Shown one piece after another: positions 55,249-63,990 of a DNA stretch of 64,000 bases. The first letter of the stretch is position 1. The number at the start of each line of letters is the position of its first letter. Under the pieces are notes generated by a model, which saw nothing but the letters and a program-made list of their open reading frames with translations, was not told where the DNA came from and ran no database searches. The stretch is from RDYZ01 sp964518905 (GTDB taxonomy: Bacteria > Cyanobacteriota > Cyanobacteriia > Cyanobacteriales > Geitlerinemataceae): positions 8,725 through 72,724 of the forward strand of contig CAZFJL010000021.1 of assembly GCA_964518905.1 (NCBI GenBank), read 5' to 3'. Both the position numbers and the translations under genes were made by a program.

Positions 55249-56232
55249 TTAGAAGTTCATTTCCGCAGCTTGAACTTTCTCGATTTGTTTTTTCTTCATC
55301 ACGAGGAAGATTTGCGCGATCGTCACCAGCACGAAGAATGCGAGCATTCCTTGGATACGACCTGCGCTTTGCAGCACGATTTCGCCGTCTACTTGACCAA
55401 AACCGCCAACGTTCGGATCGGTCGTGATGACTTCACCGGCTTCAACGGCTTGGCCTTCAGAGACGATCGGCTCGGGACCGGCGGGAATCGCTTCAACAAC
55501 GTCACCCGCAGCGGTTTTGATCGTGATGCTGTAGCCACCATCCTCGGACTTGGATACCGCCGCGATCGTGCCAGCAGCCGTCGCCTTCGAGGCGATGTTA
55601 TTGCTATTCAGACCCGTGGGGTAGATTTGACCGCGTCCACGGTTGCCGCCAACGTGAACCGAGTATTTGCCGAAGTGGGCATTTTTGTCGGTACGCGGAT
55701 CGGGCGAGAGCACGGGGAAGACAATCTCTTGATATTGGTCACCCGGCAGGGGGCCAACGATGATCACATTCTCAGAATCAGCGTTGTACTGCTGATAGAA
55801 CATGCCTTCGGTTTCTTCCTTGATGTCATCCGGGATGCGATCTTCCGGTGCAATTTTGAAACCATCGGGCAGCATGATGACAGCGCCAACATTGAGGCTG
55901 CCTTTGCTGCCGTCACCGAGGACTTGCTGAGAGTCGAGATCGTAGGGAATCTCGACCACCGCCTTAAAGACGGTGTCCGGCAAAACGGCTTGGGGGACTT
56001 CGATTTTTGTCGGTTTCTTCGCCAAGTGGCAGTTGGCACAGACAATGCGGCCAGTGGCTTCACGCGGGGTGACCGGAGCCGTTTCTTGCGCCCAGAACGG
56101 GTACGCATTGGCGGCTTGAGGGAGAGCGAGATCGCTAGCGAAAAAGAGGACGATGCCGAGGACTGCAACGATCGCGCTAGAACAAGCGCGACGTAGACCC
56201 GAGGCGATCGCCGTTTCAAAACGGTGATTCAT
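55249..56232 (-). CDS. petA: Cytochrome f
   Basis: The product is 327 residues. A signal peptide of 43 residues (cleavage ANA before YPFWAQE) leaves a mature N-terminal Tyr that is the heme axial ligand. Heme is bound at Cys65, Cys68 and His69 (CANCH). A single C-terminal membrane helix (LAFFVLVTIAQIFLVMKKKQ) anchors the lumenal domain. Cytochrome f accepts electrons from the Rieske protein and passes them to plastocyanin or cytochrome c6. It is downstream of petC (108-bp gap), the usual cyanobacterial petCA order, with a strong shared terminator. Confidence 0.98.
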   Translation of the reverse strand: MNHRFETAIASGLRRACSSAIVAVLGIVLFFASDLALPQAANAYPFWAQETAPVTPREATGRIVCANCHLAKKPTKIEVPQAVLPDTVFKAVVEIPYDLDSQQVLGDGSKGSLNVGAVIMLPDGFKIAPEDRIPDDIKEETEGMFYQQYNADSENVIIVGPLPGDQYQEIVFPVLSPDPRTDKNAHFGKYSVHVGGNRGRGQIYPTGLNSNNIASKATAAGTIAAVSKSEDGGYSITIKTAAGDVVEAIPAGPEPIVSEGQAVEAGEVITTDPNVGGFGQVDGEIVLQSAGRIQGMLAFFVLVTIAQIFLVMKKKQIEKVQAAEMNF

Positions 56233-56340
56233 CGATCGAGACTTAACGTGACTGAAGGTTTTTAACGGAGAACTATATAAGGCAATCTGATCACATTAAC
56301 CAAGGGCAACGTGATCAGATTACCGGACGTAATGGTAAAA

Positions 56341-56880
56341 CTACGACCACCAAGGCTTTTCGTCAGTACGGAAGTCGGTTTCCGTCCACTGGGTCAGGAC
56401 GACGGCATCATCTTCAACGCTGGTGTGCGCCAGAGCGAGAGACAGCGGAGCCGGACCACGAACGACTTTACCTTCGTTGTTGTACTGCGAACCATGGCAG
56501 GGGCAGATAAACTTATCGGCGCTGGCGTTCCAAGGAACAACGCAACCGAGGTGGGTACAAACCGCGTTGAGGCCGTAGTCGCGGATTGCGTCATCGCCAT
56601 CCACGATCAGATAGGTCGGGTCGCCCTTGAAGCCTTGAGCGAGGACGCGATCGCCGACACTATGCTCCGCGAGAAACTCGCTCGCCTTGATGTCGTTACC
56701 AAGAGCGTCTTTTGCTACCAGGCCGCCACCTGCGCCGCCACTCGACGGGGGGAGGAAGTATTTAACGACAGGATAGAGAGCGCCGAGAGCAACCCCAGTT
56801 ACCGACCCGAAGGTCAAGAAGTTCATGAATTGCCGCCGCCCCATGCTGGGGACGTCTGCCGATCCGGATGCTTGAGCCAT
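56341..56880 (-). CDS. petC: Cytochrome b6f Rieske iron-sulfur protein
   Basis: The product is 179 residues. An N-terminal membrane segment (FLTFGSVTGVALGALYPVV) is preceded by a twin-Arg region (MGRRQFMNF), consistent with Tat-dependent insertion. The 2Fe-2S ligands are in CTHLGCVVPW and CPCHGSQYNNEG. The protein carries electrons from plastoquinol to cytochrome f. It is the first gene of the petC-petA pair. The promoter should lie in the 472-bp divergent gap; an AT-rich ATAATATAAT (57085-57094, minus strand) is a candidate -10 region. Confidence 0.98.
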   Translation of the reverse strand: MAQASGSADVPSMGRRQFMNFLTFGSVTGVALGALYPVVKYFLPPSSGGAGGGLVAKDALGNDIKASEFLAEHSVGDRVLAQGFKGDPTYLIVDGDDAIRDYGLNAVCTHLGCVVPWNASADKFICPCHGSQYNNEGKVVRGPAPLSLALAHTSVEDDAVVLTQWTETDFRTDEKPWWS

Positions 56881-57352
56881 TGGAGATTACGTTTGTATTA
56901 TTCTGCGATTGTGACTTGAAGGATTAACCTTAAGGATTTCCCTGTGTTACCGTCACGAATATTGATGATAAATCCGGGGAGTCTTGCGAGTGACTGGCGA
57001 TCGCTAGGATGACCGTACAGTCTGGTAACCAGGGATCAAGAGTTTGGCGTGATATCGCAAAAAATCGATTGCAATTAACGCCAAATTATATTATCACGTC
57101 ATAGATCTTCACTTCGTGACAGGTTGTCGCAGTTCATGATTTAAGGTGTTCAAGCAGCACTTGCTCGATAGCTATATGGTCGCAATCATCGCTGTGGCGT
57201 AAGTGTTCAAACTTTTAGGGATGGAGTTTGTAATCTCGTTCGCGAGTGTGTTTGAAATCTGCTCGCAATTTATCTGTATGTTTAATTCGTACTTGGATTC
57301 GCAACGGTGAATCGGTTCAAACCGTCGGCAATGTTGGGGCTTAGTAGAGTAA
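56881..57352. other. 472-bp divergent region between petC and DUF3067
   Basis: No gene. AT-rich around 57060-57100 (ATTATATTAT at 57085-57094), a likely promoter zone for petC. No strong -35 was identified. Confidence 0.45.
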
Positions 57353-57661
57353 ATGACACCGGAAGAGTTGTACGAGTTGATTGTGGCGAAGTGGGGGAAG
57401 TCCTACGATTTGCAGGTGCGGCGGATTCAGGGAACGATTTATGTTCAGGTGATGTGGAAGTATCTGGAGCAGGCGTCGTTTCCGATGACAGATGATGAGT
57501 ATTTCGATCGCATCACGACGGTAACAAATTACATTAACGGCTGGAATAACGCTGGGTCGGTGCGATCGTTTATCGAAGAGACAAAGGAGCGACCGCGTTT
57601 GGGTAAGGCGGTGAGTATTCCGATCGATCTCGGTGGGCGTGAGTCGGAATGGGATGTGTAG
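57353..57661 (+). CDS. DUF3067 family protein
   Basis: The product is 102 residues: MTPEELYELIVAKWGKSYDL, QVRRIQGTIYVQVMWKYLEQ, SFPMTDDEYFDRITTVTNYI and a Gly/Pro/Arg-rich end (TKERPRLGKAVSIPIDLGGR). This is the conserved DUF3067 pattern found in cyanobacteria and plant plastids, with no agreed function. It has no signal or membrane segment. It diverges from petC across 472 bp. The start at 57353 follows the family's N terminus. Confidence 0.88.
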   Translation: MTPEELYELIVAKWGKSYDLQVRRIQGTIYVQVMWKYLEQASFPMTDDEYFDRITTVTNYINGWNNAGSVRSFIEETKERPRLGKAVSIPIDLGGRESEWDV

Positions 57662-57742
57662 GCGGGAGTGGGGAAACTCAACCTTTCTCGATGCTCAATA
57701 AACTCAGTTAAGTTAAGCCGGAGTTGATCTGAACTATGAGCG

Positions 57743-59080
57743 TTAGGCCACGGGCAGTGCCGATCGCGTCAGTAGTTCTTCTAGTTGACCTTCATAGAAA
57801 AACTTGTCCTGCCCAAAGGCAGGTCGTAAATCACTGAGCCAGGTTGCCGCCGGATCAAATTTCGCAAAGAACGGACGCTTACACCAATCCGAGTCACGGG
57901 CTTGTAAAAACGACAGAGCAAAAACTTTTTCGCCCGCAACCTCGGTTACACCGTCAATCAGCACCTTACCTGGTAGCGATGACATCATCGGGCCTCGGGC
58001 TGTACGACCTAAACCTGAAACCTGCTGAATTGCCTCTTGATAAATTTCCCAGGTTCGCACCAGCGGCAGCTCGAAATATTGCTTTGCCCCCGTTTGGCGT
58101 TCCACAAACATATAGTACGGAATACAGCCTAAATTGACTTGAATTTGCCACATTTTTGCCCACACATCAGCAGAGTCATTAATGTGGCGAATTACCGGTG
58201 CTTGAGTCCGAATTTGCGCACCTGTTGACCGAATGCGCCGAATTGCTTCGTGGACGACTCGGGTATCCAGCTCTTTCCAATGCTCATAATGTGCCATCAC
58301 GGTCAAATGTTTCCCCGATGCGACAACTTTTTCAAAGAGGCGCAAGACATCATCAGCATCTGGATCAGTTACGTATCGATATGGCCAGTAAGACAATGAT
58401 TTTGTACCAATCCGAATGGTTTGAATATGCTCAAACTCAGGCCCAAGCAACGGGTCGATGTATAGACTCAATATCTTGGCTTTCATCGTCATCGGATCGC
58501 CACCCGTCAACAATACATCTGTGACTTCTTGATGATGTTTAAGGTATCGCCAAAACTGCCCCGACTCACGCGCCGCAAACTTTAAATCATCGATTCCAAC
58601 AAACTGAGGCCAACGAAAACAAAACGTACAGTAAGCATGGCAGGTCTGTCCTGCGGTGGGGAACACCAAGGTTGTTTGACGATACTTATGCTGAATACCG
58701 AGAATGGCTTCTCCGTCTAAATTCGGTACATTATGCTGCTTTTGGCCTGCCGGATTTGGGTTGAGTTGTTGACGGATTGGATTGACGATCGCTTGCAGTT
58801 GATCCCGCGAAGAATTCGCATCCAGTGCTTGCATGACTGGGTTTACATCTTTTGCTGGCAACATGTCCGAGTGCGGAAAAGTGAGACGAAAGATGGGATC
58901 ATCCGGTACATTATCCCAGTCAATTAATTCCTCAATGACATAGTTATTACATTGAAACGGGAGAATAGAGGCGATCGCTCGCATCCGAAGACGATCCTGC
59001 TCGGAAAACTTTGCTAACTGCGGTAAAGTCTCGATATCTTTTGTATGGTAGTACTTGATATTTTTCGCGGTTATACTCAT
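57743..59080 (-). CDS. KamA-like radical SAM aminomutase
   Basis: The product is 445 residues, about the length of lysine 2,3-aminomutase. The radical SAM cluster motif is CHAYCTFC (Cys147, Cys151, Cys154), then FRWPQFVG. Later blocks follow the aminomutase layout: LLTGGDPM, RTQAPVIRHINDSADVW, GCIPYYMF, and SSLPGKVLIDG with Lys372 as the candidate PLP lysine. Compared from memory with Clostridium LAM, Asp293 is kept (Asp302) but Asp330, which holds the substrate ammonium, is Arg328 (or Glu327), so lysine may not be the substrate. It is the last gene of a five-gene same-strand group. Confidence 0.8.
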   Translation of the reverse strand: MSITAKNIKYYHTKDIETLPQLAKFSEQDRLRMRAIASILPFQCNNYVIEELIDWDNVPDDPIFRLTFPHSDMLPAKDVNPVMQALDANSSRDQLQAIVNPIRQQLNPNPAGQKQHNVPNLDGEAILGIQHKYRQTTLVFPTAGQTCHAYCTFCFRWPQFVGIDDLKFAARESGQFWRYLKHHQEVTDVLLTGGDPMTMKAKILSLYIDPLLGPEFEHIQTIRIGTKSLSYWPYRYVTDPDADDVLRLFEKVVASGKHLTVMAHYEHWKELDTRVVHEAIRRIRSTGAQIRTQAPVIRHINDSADVWAKMWQIQVNLGCIPYYMFVERQTGAKQYFELPLVRTWEIYQEAIQQVSGLGRTARGPMMSSLPGKVLIDGVTEVAGEKVFALSFLQARDSDWCKRPFFAKFDPAATWLSDLRPAFGQDKFFYEGQLEELLTRSALPVA

Positions 59081-59285
59081 GTGAACAGAAGCTCCTAATG
59101 TGGATAGAAAATAATATTTGATGTATCGTAATTTATGGGCAGGCTATAAAAGATAGATGATAGATATCTCAAGCAACCAAAATTTGGGTACAGACCACAT
59201 CATAATCACTCAAAAAAACCAATAAGCTCGGGATTCTTTATCTCTAAGCCTTAACAGCTAAAAGTCAACTTGCAGACTAGCTCCT

Positions 59286-59336
59286 CTCAGTTTAGATCAG
59301 GCTTAGTGAGAAGCTCTAAGCCTGATCTAAACTGAG
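59286..59336 (-). terminator. 20-bp perfect inverted repeat at the aminotransferase end
   Basis: CTCAGTTTAGATCAGGCTTA (59286-59305) pairs with 59317-59336 around an 11-nt loop. The aminotransferase stop codon lies in one arm. No T-run follows, so it may be a transcript-stabilising or partial terminator structure before the aminomutase gene. Confidence 0.65.
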
Positions 59337-60529
59337 GACTTTACCAGCTCAATAGCAGCGCTCAATCGTTGTTTAGCTGCGGCTAGTGTTGATTTCTTCT
59401 TACAAAATGCAAACCGAAGCATTTGTGATTCTGGGGGTAAGCCGTAGTGGTACAGTGCACTCGCTGGAATTGCTGTCACACCCACAGTTTTAGTTAGATA
59501 CAGGCACAATTCAACATCGTTATCAAAGGTCTTTTTTACCATATCTGAGAACTGGCCAGCCTCTGCCATCAGGAAAAAACCGCCAGCAGGACGAAAGGGT
59601 AAAAATCCATTAGCTGTCAAGAGGTCGCAGCAATAGTTGCGCAGTTCTGTATACTCCGCTCGCAGGATTTCATAGTACTCGGGTGAAGCATTTAACGCCT
59701 GTGCGCTGGCTTCCTGCACCGGTGTTGTCCCAGAACCACTGGTGTAAAGACGAATACGTAGGATGGCATCTGATAGTGCTGGTGGCGCGATCGCCCAGCC
59801 CACTTTCCAGCCCGTAACAGCAAAGGTTTTACCGATCGTCGAGACCGTAATAGTGCGATCATACATCCCTGAATAGGTGCAGAGTGCCCGATGTATAGTC
59901 CCATCAAAGACCAGCTCGTCATAGACCTCGTCACTAATTGCAATGGCGTCATATTTTTGACATAGACGCGATACTAAAACCATCTCTTCATGAGTGAACA
60001 CTTTTCCTGTGGGATTGTGTGGCGTATTTAATAAAACAACTTTCGTCTTTTGCGAAAATAATGACTCCAGCCGCTCCGGGTCTAATGTCCAATCTGGAGG
60101 TAATAAACTGTAAAACTTCGGGATACCACCCACCATTTGAATGGCCGGTCGGTAAGTGCTATAGCAGGGTTCAAATAACACAACCTCATCCCCCGGATTG
60201 ACGAACCCCATCATAGCCGCGAAAATTGCTTCTGTCGCCCCCTGGGTCACCACCACGTCAGTATCGGGATTGTAATCCACACCATACCGCTGCTGCATCC
60301 GATCCACCAAAGCTTGGCGCAGTGCGGGTGCACCCCGAGGCGCGGTGTATTGATTACGATCGTCCATGATCGCCTGACACACTGCGGTTTTGATAAAATC
60401 CGGTGCAGAGTAGTCTGGAAATCCATGACCCAAGTTGATCGCACCATGCTCTTTTGCCAGAGCATTCATCTTAGAAAAGATGGCATTAAAGGTGATCGCA
60501 CGAGCACGATTTGAGGCATCAAGAGACAT
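59327..60529 (-). CDS. PLP-dependent aminotransferase, class I/II (methionine/kynurenine type)
   Basis: The product is 400 residues, fold type I. The PLP lysine is Lys234 (TVSTIGKTFAVTGWKVGW), the Asp that holds the pyridine nitrogen is in IAISDEVYDEL, and NTPHNPTGKVF and the C-terminal LRFAFCKKKST Arg are present. The overall pattern resembles methionine or kynurenine aminotransferase (YbdL-like), an enzyme group with broad specificity including aromatic and sulfur amino acids. In this cluster it may transaminate the aminomutase substrate or product; that is inference. There is a 187-bp gap to the SDR gene upstream. Confidence 0.88.
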   Translation of the reverse strand: MSLDASNRARAITFNAIFSKMNALAKEHGAINLGHGFPDYSAPDFIKTAVCQAIMDDRNQYTAPRGAPALRQALVDRMQQRYGVDYNPDTDVVVTQGATEAIFAAMMGFVNPGDEVVLFEPCYSTYRPAIQMVGGIPKFYSLLPPDWTLDPERLESLFSQKTKVVLLNTPHNPTGKVFTHEEMVLVSRLCQKYDAIAISDEVYDELVFDGTIHRALCTYSGMYDRTITVSTIGKTFAVTGWKVGWAIAPPALSDAILRIRLYTSGSGTTPVQEASAQALNASPEYYEILRAEYTELRNYCCDLLTANGFLPFRPAGGFFLMAEAGQFSDMVKKTFDNDVELCLYLTKTVGVTAIPASALYHYGLPPESQMLRFAFCKKKSTLAAAKQRLSAAIELVKSSV

Positions 60530-60716
60530 ACAAGGGGAATCCTTCCATTAGCACAAATATCATATATTAATCCTCAGGTTTCGCGGACGTTTGTGTTAAA
60601 ATCTCGCGACTTTAGCAAGTCTCAAGCTTAGGGAGAACGACCAAAGGAGAAACTCATTTCGTTGTCAGCAGTCGAGTTTTTACTTTGCTTACAAATGACA
60701 TAAATTCACCTCTGGC

Positions 60717-61421
60717 CTATGTCCAAGGCTGAATCACACGACCATCAAAGAAGCATCCCGTTGGACTGCTATCTGGCAAGGTCGCGAGCCAGACCGGACC
60801 GTCAGCTCCCGCGATCGGAGAACAAGTAGCCTGATCTCCCCCCATTTCAGTCCGAATCCAGCCAGGATTCACCGCATTAATTAGAATATTATGACTTGCG
60901 ACTTCCTGTGCCAAAACTACTGTCATCACATTGATTGAGGACTTAGAAATTTTGTAAGTTAATCCTAAGTTATTCATTTGATCTAAACGTGATGTTCGAC
61001 TCGATAAATTGACAATTCGACCATACTGCTGTGCTTTCATTAATGGGATCACAGCTTGACACATGGCAAATGTCCCACAAACATCTGTTTGCACAGCCTG
61101 AGCAATTAGCTCTGGTGTGATCGTTAGTGCGGGCTGATGTTGATCGAGATAAATTCCTGCATTATTAACCAAGATATCAAGCTGACCAAACTGTGTTGAA
61201 ATACTATGGATTAAATCTGCAATTTGGGTTGACTGAGTGATGTCAAGAGGGTGGAATGAAACAGTGTAACCTTCTTGCTGTAAATGGTGTGCTGCTGCCT
61301 CACCCCGTTCAGAATTCCGCGCGGTTAAAATTACCTGAATTTTCTGCTGGGCGAGTTGCCGACAAATCTCAAAACCAACGCCCTGACTGGCTCCCGTTAC
61401 TACCGCTACACGCTGTGCCAT
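60717..61421 (-). CDS. Short-chain dehydrogenase/reductase (SDR)
   Basis: The product is 234 residues of the classical SDR family. The coenzyme motif is TGASQGVG, followed by NNAG (residues 86-89) and the catalytic Ser140/141, Tyr156 and Lys160 (LSSRTSR.., YKISK). A basic Arg (LTARN) after the second strand suggests NADP(H). SDR enzymes reduce or oxidise carbonyls and alcohols. Its place between the ThDP enzyme and the aminotransferase suggests that it acts on an aldehyde or ketone intermediate; the substrate is unknown. The sequence is intact. Confidence 0.88.
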   Translation of the reverse strand: MAQRVAVVTGASQGVGFEICRQLAQQKIQVILTARNSERGEAAAHHLQQEGYTVSFHPLDITQSTQIADLIHSISTQFGQLDILVNNAGIYLDQHQPALTITPELIAQAVQTDVCGTFAMCQAVIPLMKAQQYGRIVNLSSRTSRLDQMNNLGLTYKISKSSINVMTVVLAQEVASHNILINAVNPGWIRTEMGGDQATCSPIAGADGPVWLATLPDSSPTGCFFDGRVIQPWT

Positions 61422-61523
61422 AATCTATAATCTCGCCTCAAAATGGAAACTACTACCGTACTCAAACTTAAAAATCACGACTCCTAGCTTGAGCCCATAA
61501 CCAAACGAACCCAAGCTGAAAAA

Positions 61524-63170
61524 CTAAATTTCAAATCCGGGATCATTGGGAGTCATCGCAATTTCAATCAAGTAAGGAGACTCATTTTTCCAAGCTTGGG
61601 TCAGAGCAGCTGTAAGCTGTTTGGGCTGATCAACTCGTGTCGCTGCGATTCCAAAAGCTTGAGCTAATTGGCAAAAATCTGGGTTTTGCAAATCAATACC
61701 GATCGTCCGGTCAAAGGCTTGTCGTTGTGCTTTCCGAATTGAGCCATAACAGTTATCGTTAAATACTACAATTACAATATTGAGGCTGTACTGTACCGCC
61801 GTAGCTAAATCACCATTCGCAAAGAGCAAGCCACCATCACCAATCATGGCTAAAATTGGCCGATCTGGTTGAGCTAATTTTGCCCCCATTGCCGCTGAGA
61901 CAGCATAGCCTAACGTGCAAAAGTTACGAGAACAGTGGTAGGTATTCGGTAGATTACGATCCAAGAAGGCGACACCCCAGCCATTACACCGTGCTGGATC
62001 GCCAAAGACAAGAGTATCGTCCGTGATCGCCTGCTGAATTGCATGAATGTACTGCCATGCCGAGGTCGATTTGAATTTCGTTTTAAGCTGATAATTACGG
62101 TAGGCCAGCATGGTCATTTTAGGCTGATCGGCTTGACCAATAATTTGTGGTGAGGTGACTGTTCGGGGGGATGGCAAGCACTGTTTTAGTTCTATAAATA
62201 ACTGCTCAAGAACAGACTTTGCATCGCCACAAATTCCAATTTCCAGAGGGTACATCCGTCCCAATATCTCAGGGCAGGTATCAATTTGAATTAAGGCTTC
62301 TGGAAATGCTAGTTTCAACCGTCCAGCATCTGCGTAGTCCAGGCTTGAACCGACGACAAGGACAACATCTGCATCAGCAATGAGTTGAGAGATGTGCTGA
62401 CTACGTCCATTTCCCCAACTAATATTTAGTGGATGATCTGTAGCAAGAATGCCCTTGCCAAGTGCTGTGAGAAAACAGGGTGCATTCAGATGCTCAATCA
62501 GACATTGAAGCTGTTCGCAAGCACCAGAAATAACCGTACCTCTGCCTGCATAAATGACCGGATTCTGAGCCGTCGCAAGGCGGTGGGCCGCTTGAGAAAT
62601 AGCTGTTTGATCGGCTTTGACTAAAGCAGGCGGTGTTGAAGGATAAATCTCAACATCTCCCTGTTCGGTTTGAATGTCGAGCGGAATCTCGACTACTGTC
62701 GGTCCTGGCCGACCACGATACGCTTCCACAAAAGCAGTGCGGATCGCCTCTGGAATTTCGGCAACTGATCGCACGCAGGTATTCCATTTTGTGACGGCAG
62801 CGATCGCACCACTCTGATCTTTCAAGCCATGAAATGAACCACGACCAATTTGGTTTTGGTGTGCCTGAGCGACGATCGTCACCATCGGCACTGAATCTTG
62901 AAATGCATCTCCCAGTGCAGTTAAAGCATTAGTCACCCCAGGCCCCGAAATCAGCAGCGGAACCGCAATACGATTGCTCGCACGGCTATAGCCATCTGCC
63001 ATTAACGTCGATCCCTGCTCATGACGTCCCGTCACGTAGGTCAAGCCTGGGTGATCCAAAATTGCATCACAGAGGGCAATATTATGCTCGCCGGGAATGC
63101 TTAAGATATGGGTGACACCTTCTGCAACCAATTGAGTGATCGCAGCCTGTGCCCCTGTCATATAGCCCAT
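61524..63170 (-). CDS. ThDP-dependent enzyme, acetolactate synthase/2-oxoacid decarboxylase type
   Basis: The product is 548 residues. The catalytic Glu is Glu51 (TGRHEQGSTLMADGYSRAS). A central domain follows, and the ThDP-binding motif GDGGLLFANGDLATAVQYSL ... NDN is in the C-terminal third. The architecture is that of the IlvB-like superfamily, and the N terminus (SIPGEHNIALCDAI) is close in style to 5-guanidino-2-oxopentanoate decarboxylase-like enzymes. It does not carry a partner small subunit, so it is probably not the housekeeping acetolactate synthase. It could decarboxylate a 2-oxo acid made by the aminotransferase, or ligate carbons. The gap to the methyltransferase gene is 12 bp. 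Confidence 0.87.
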   Translation of the reverse strand: MGYMTGAQAAITQLVAEGVTHILSIPGEHNIALCDAILDHPGLTYVTGRHEQGSTLMADGYSRASNRIAVPLLISGPGVTNALTALGDAFQDSVPMVTIVAQAHQNQIGRGSFHGLKDQSGAIAAVTKWNTCVRSVAEIPEAIRTAFVEAYRGRPGPTVVEIPLDIQTEQGDVEIYPSTPPALVKADQTAISQAAHRLATAQNPVIYAGRGTVISGACEQLQCLIEHLNAPCFLTALGKGILATDHPLNISWGNGRSQHISQLIADADVVLVVGSSLDYADAGRLKLAFPEALIQIDTCPEILGRMYPLEIGICGDAKSVLEQLFIELKQCLPSPRTVTSPQIIGQADQPKMTMLAYRNYQLKTKFKSTSAWQYIHAIQQAITDDTLVFGDPARCNGWGVAFLDRNLPNTYHCSRNFCTLGYAVSAAMGAKLAQPDRPILAMIGDGGLLFANGDLATAVQYSLNIVIVVFNDNCYGSIRKAQRQAFDRTIGIDLQNPDFCQLAQAFGIAATRVDQPKQLTAALTQAWKNESPYLIEIAMTPNDPGFEI

Positions 63171-63182
63171 TATTTTAGTCTC

Positions 63183-63890
63183 CTACACAGCATGTTTAAG
63201 AATCATAAGCTGATTTGCACCCACTTGAAATTCAAAGCCAGATTGTTGAATTTCAACGTCAATATTCTGTTTTTTTAAGGTCGTGATAATTATCTCAAGG
63301 TCAACAAAGAGTGCTGTCCGATCTTGCTCATTTGAACGTAATGGAAAGACTCGTACTTCCCGTGCAACTCGGCTCAGTTCCAAGAGTGAGTCAATAATTA
63401 AATTTGTTGGGAAGTGTGTATAAAAACTGAAGAGAAAGTGACCGCTTAACGCGAGATCAAACGTACAATCATCAAAGGGAAGATGAGGTAAAGAAGCATC
63501 TAGATAATGCGATCGCAATGGCCAATCCCGTCGATAATCTTCAATAAAGTCATGCAGAATATTGACTTGGCGTTCTTTGAGTTGCTCTAAGCTTTGATAG
63601 TAACTCCACTGGCGCTGATTCGCAGTCTTTTCGATTTTTGAGATGACGTAATCAATATCTTTTTGAGCTAGTTCCTGAAGCGTATCAGGATCATGTTGAT
63701 ATTGTGGGTCAACAGCACAAGCCCGAATATCAAACTGTCTTGCTTCTTTGCTAAATGACGCAGGACCTCCTGGTGCATCGAGAATTGATCGGCCACCCCA
63801 AGTTGAAAAATTGAGTAAAAACATACGCTCATACTCTGCCAAAGAGCGACCATAAAAGGTGACTCGTTCTAAATCAAAAGCCTGCGTCAT
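63183..63890 (-). CDS. SAM-dependent methyltransferase-like protein
   Basis: The product is 235 residues from the ATG at 63890 (MTQAFDLERVTFYGRSLAEY). The frame is open further upstream but enters a dispersed repeat, so that part is not used. Motif I is SILDAPGGPASF, and a later motif IV-like segment is FDLALSGHFLFSFYTHFP. This is a class I SAM-like fold of the type often found in small-molecule clusters. It is the first gene of the five-gene minus-strand group and ends 12 bp before the ThDP enzyme, which strongly suggests a shared transcript. The methyl acceptor is unknown. Confidence 0.75.
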   Translation of the reverse strand: MTQAFDLERVTFYGRSLAEYERMFLLNFSTWGGRSILDAPGGPASFSKEARQFDIRACAVDPQYQHDPDTLQELAQKDIDYVISKIEKTANQRQWSYYQSLEQLKERQVNILHDFIEDYRRDWPLRSHYLDASLPHLPFDDCTFDLALSGHFLFSFYTHFPTNLIIDSLLELSRVAREVRVFPLRSNEQDRTALFVDLEIIITTLKKQNIDVEIQQSGFEFQVGANQLMILKHAV

Positions 63891-63945
63891 AATCTGGTCA
63901 TTGTTTGCAAAGTATGAGACAAGAGAGCTGCTCAGCGGACAGCTC

Positions 63946-63990
63946 GGGAGCATCCCGTTTATGCAACTTGCCCCTCATCCCCCAGCCCCA
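63946..63990. repeat. Second copy (partial) of the 143-bp dispersed repeat, inverted
   Basis: It is identical for 45 bp to the inverse of 43939-43983 (GGGAGCATCCCGTTTATGCA and onward), then diverges after CAGCCCC. It lies just upstream of the methyltransferase gene and may continue past the window edge. Confidence 0.85.

Noticed and set aside
55270..56196. 308-codon open frame on the plus strand opposite petA
   Set aside because: It is antisense to cytochrome f, whose heme and membrane motifs are intact. No family features.
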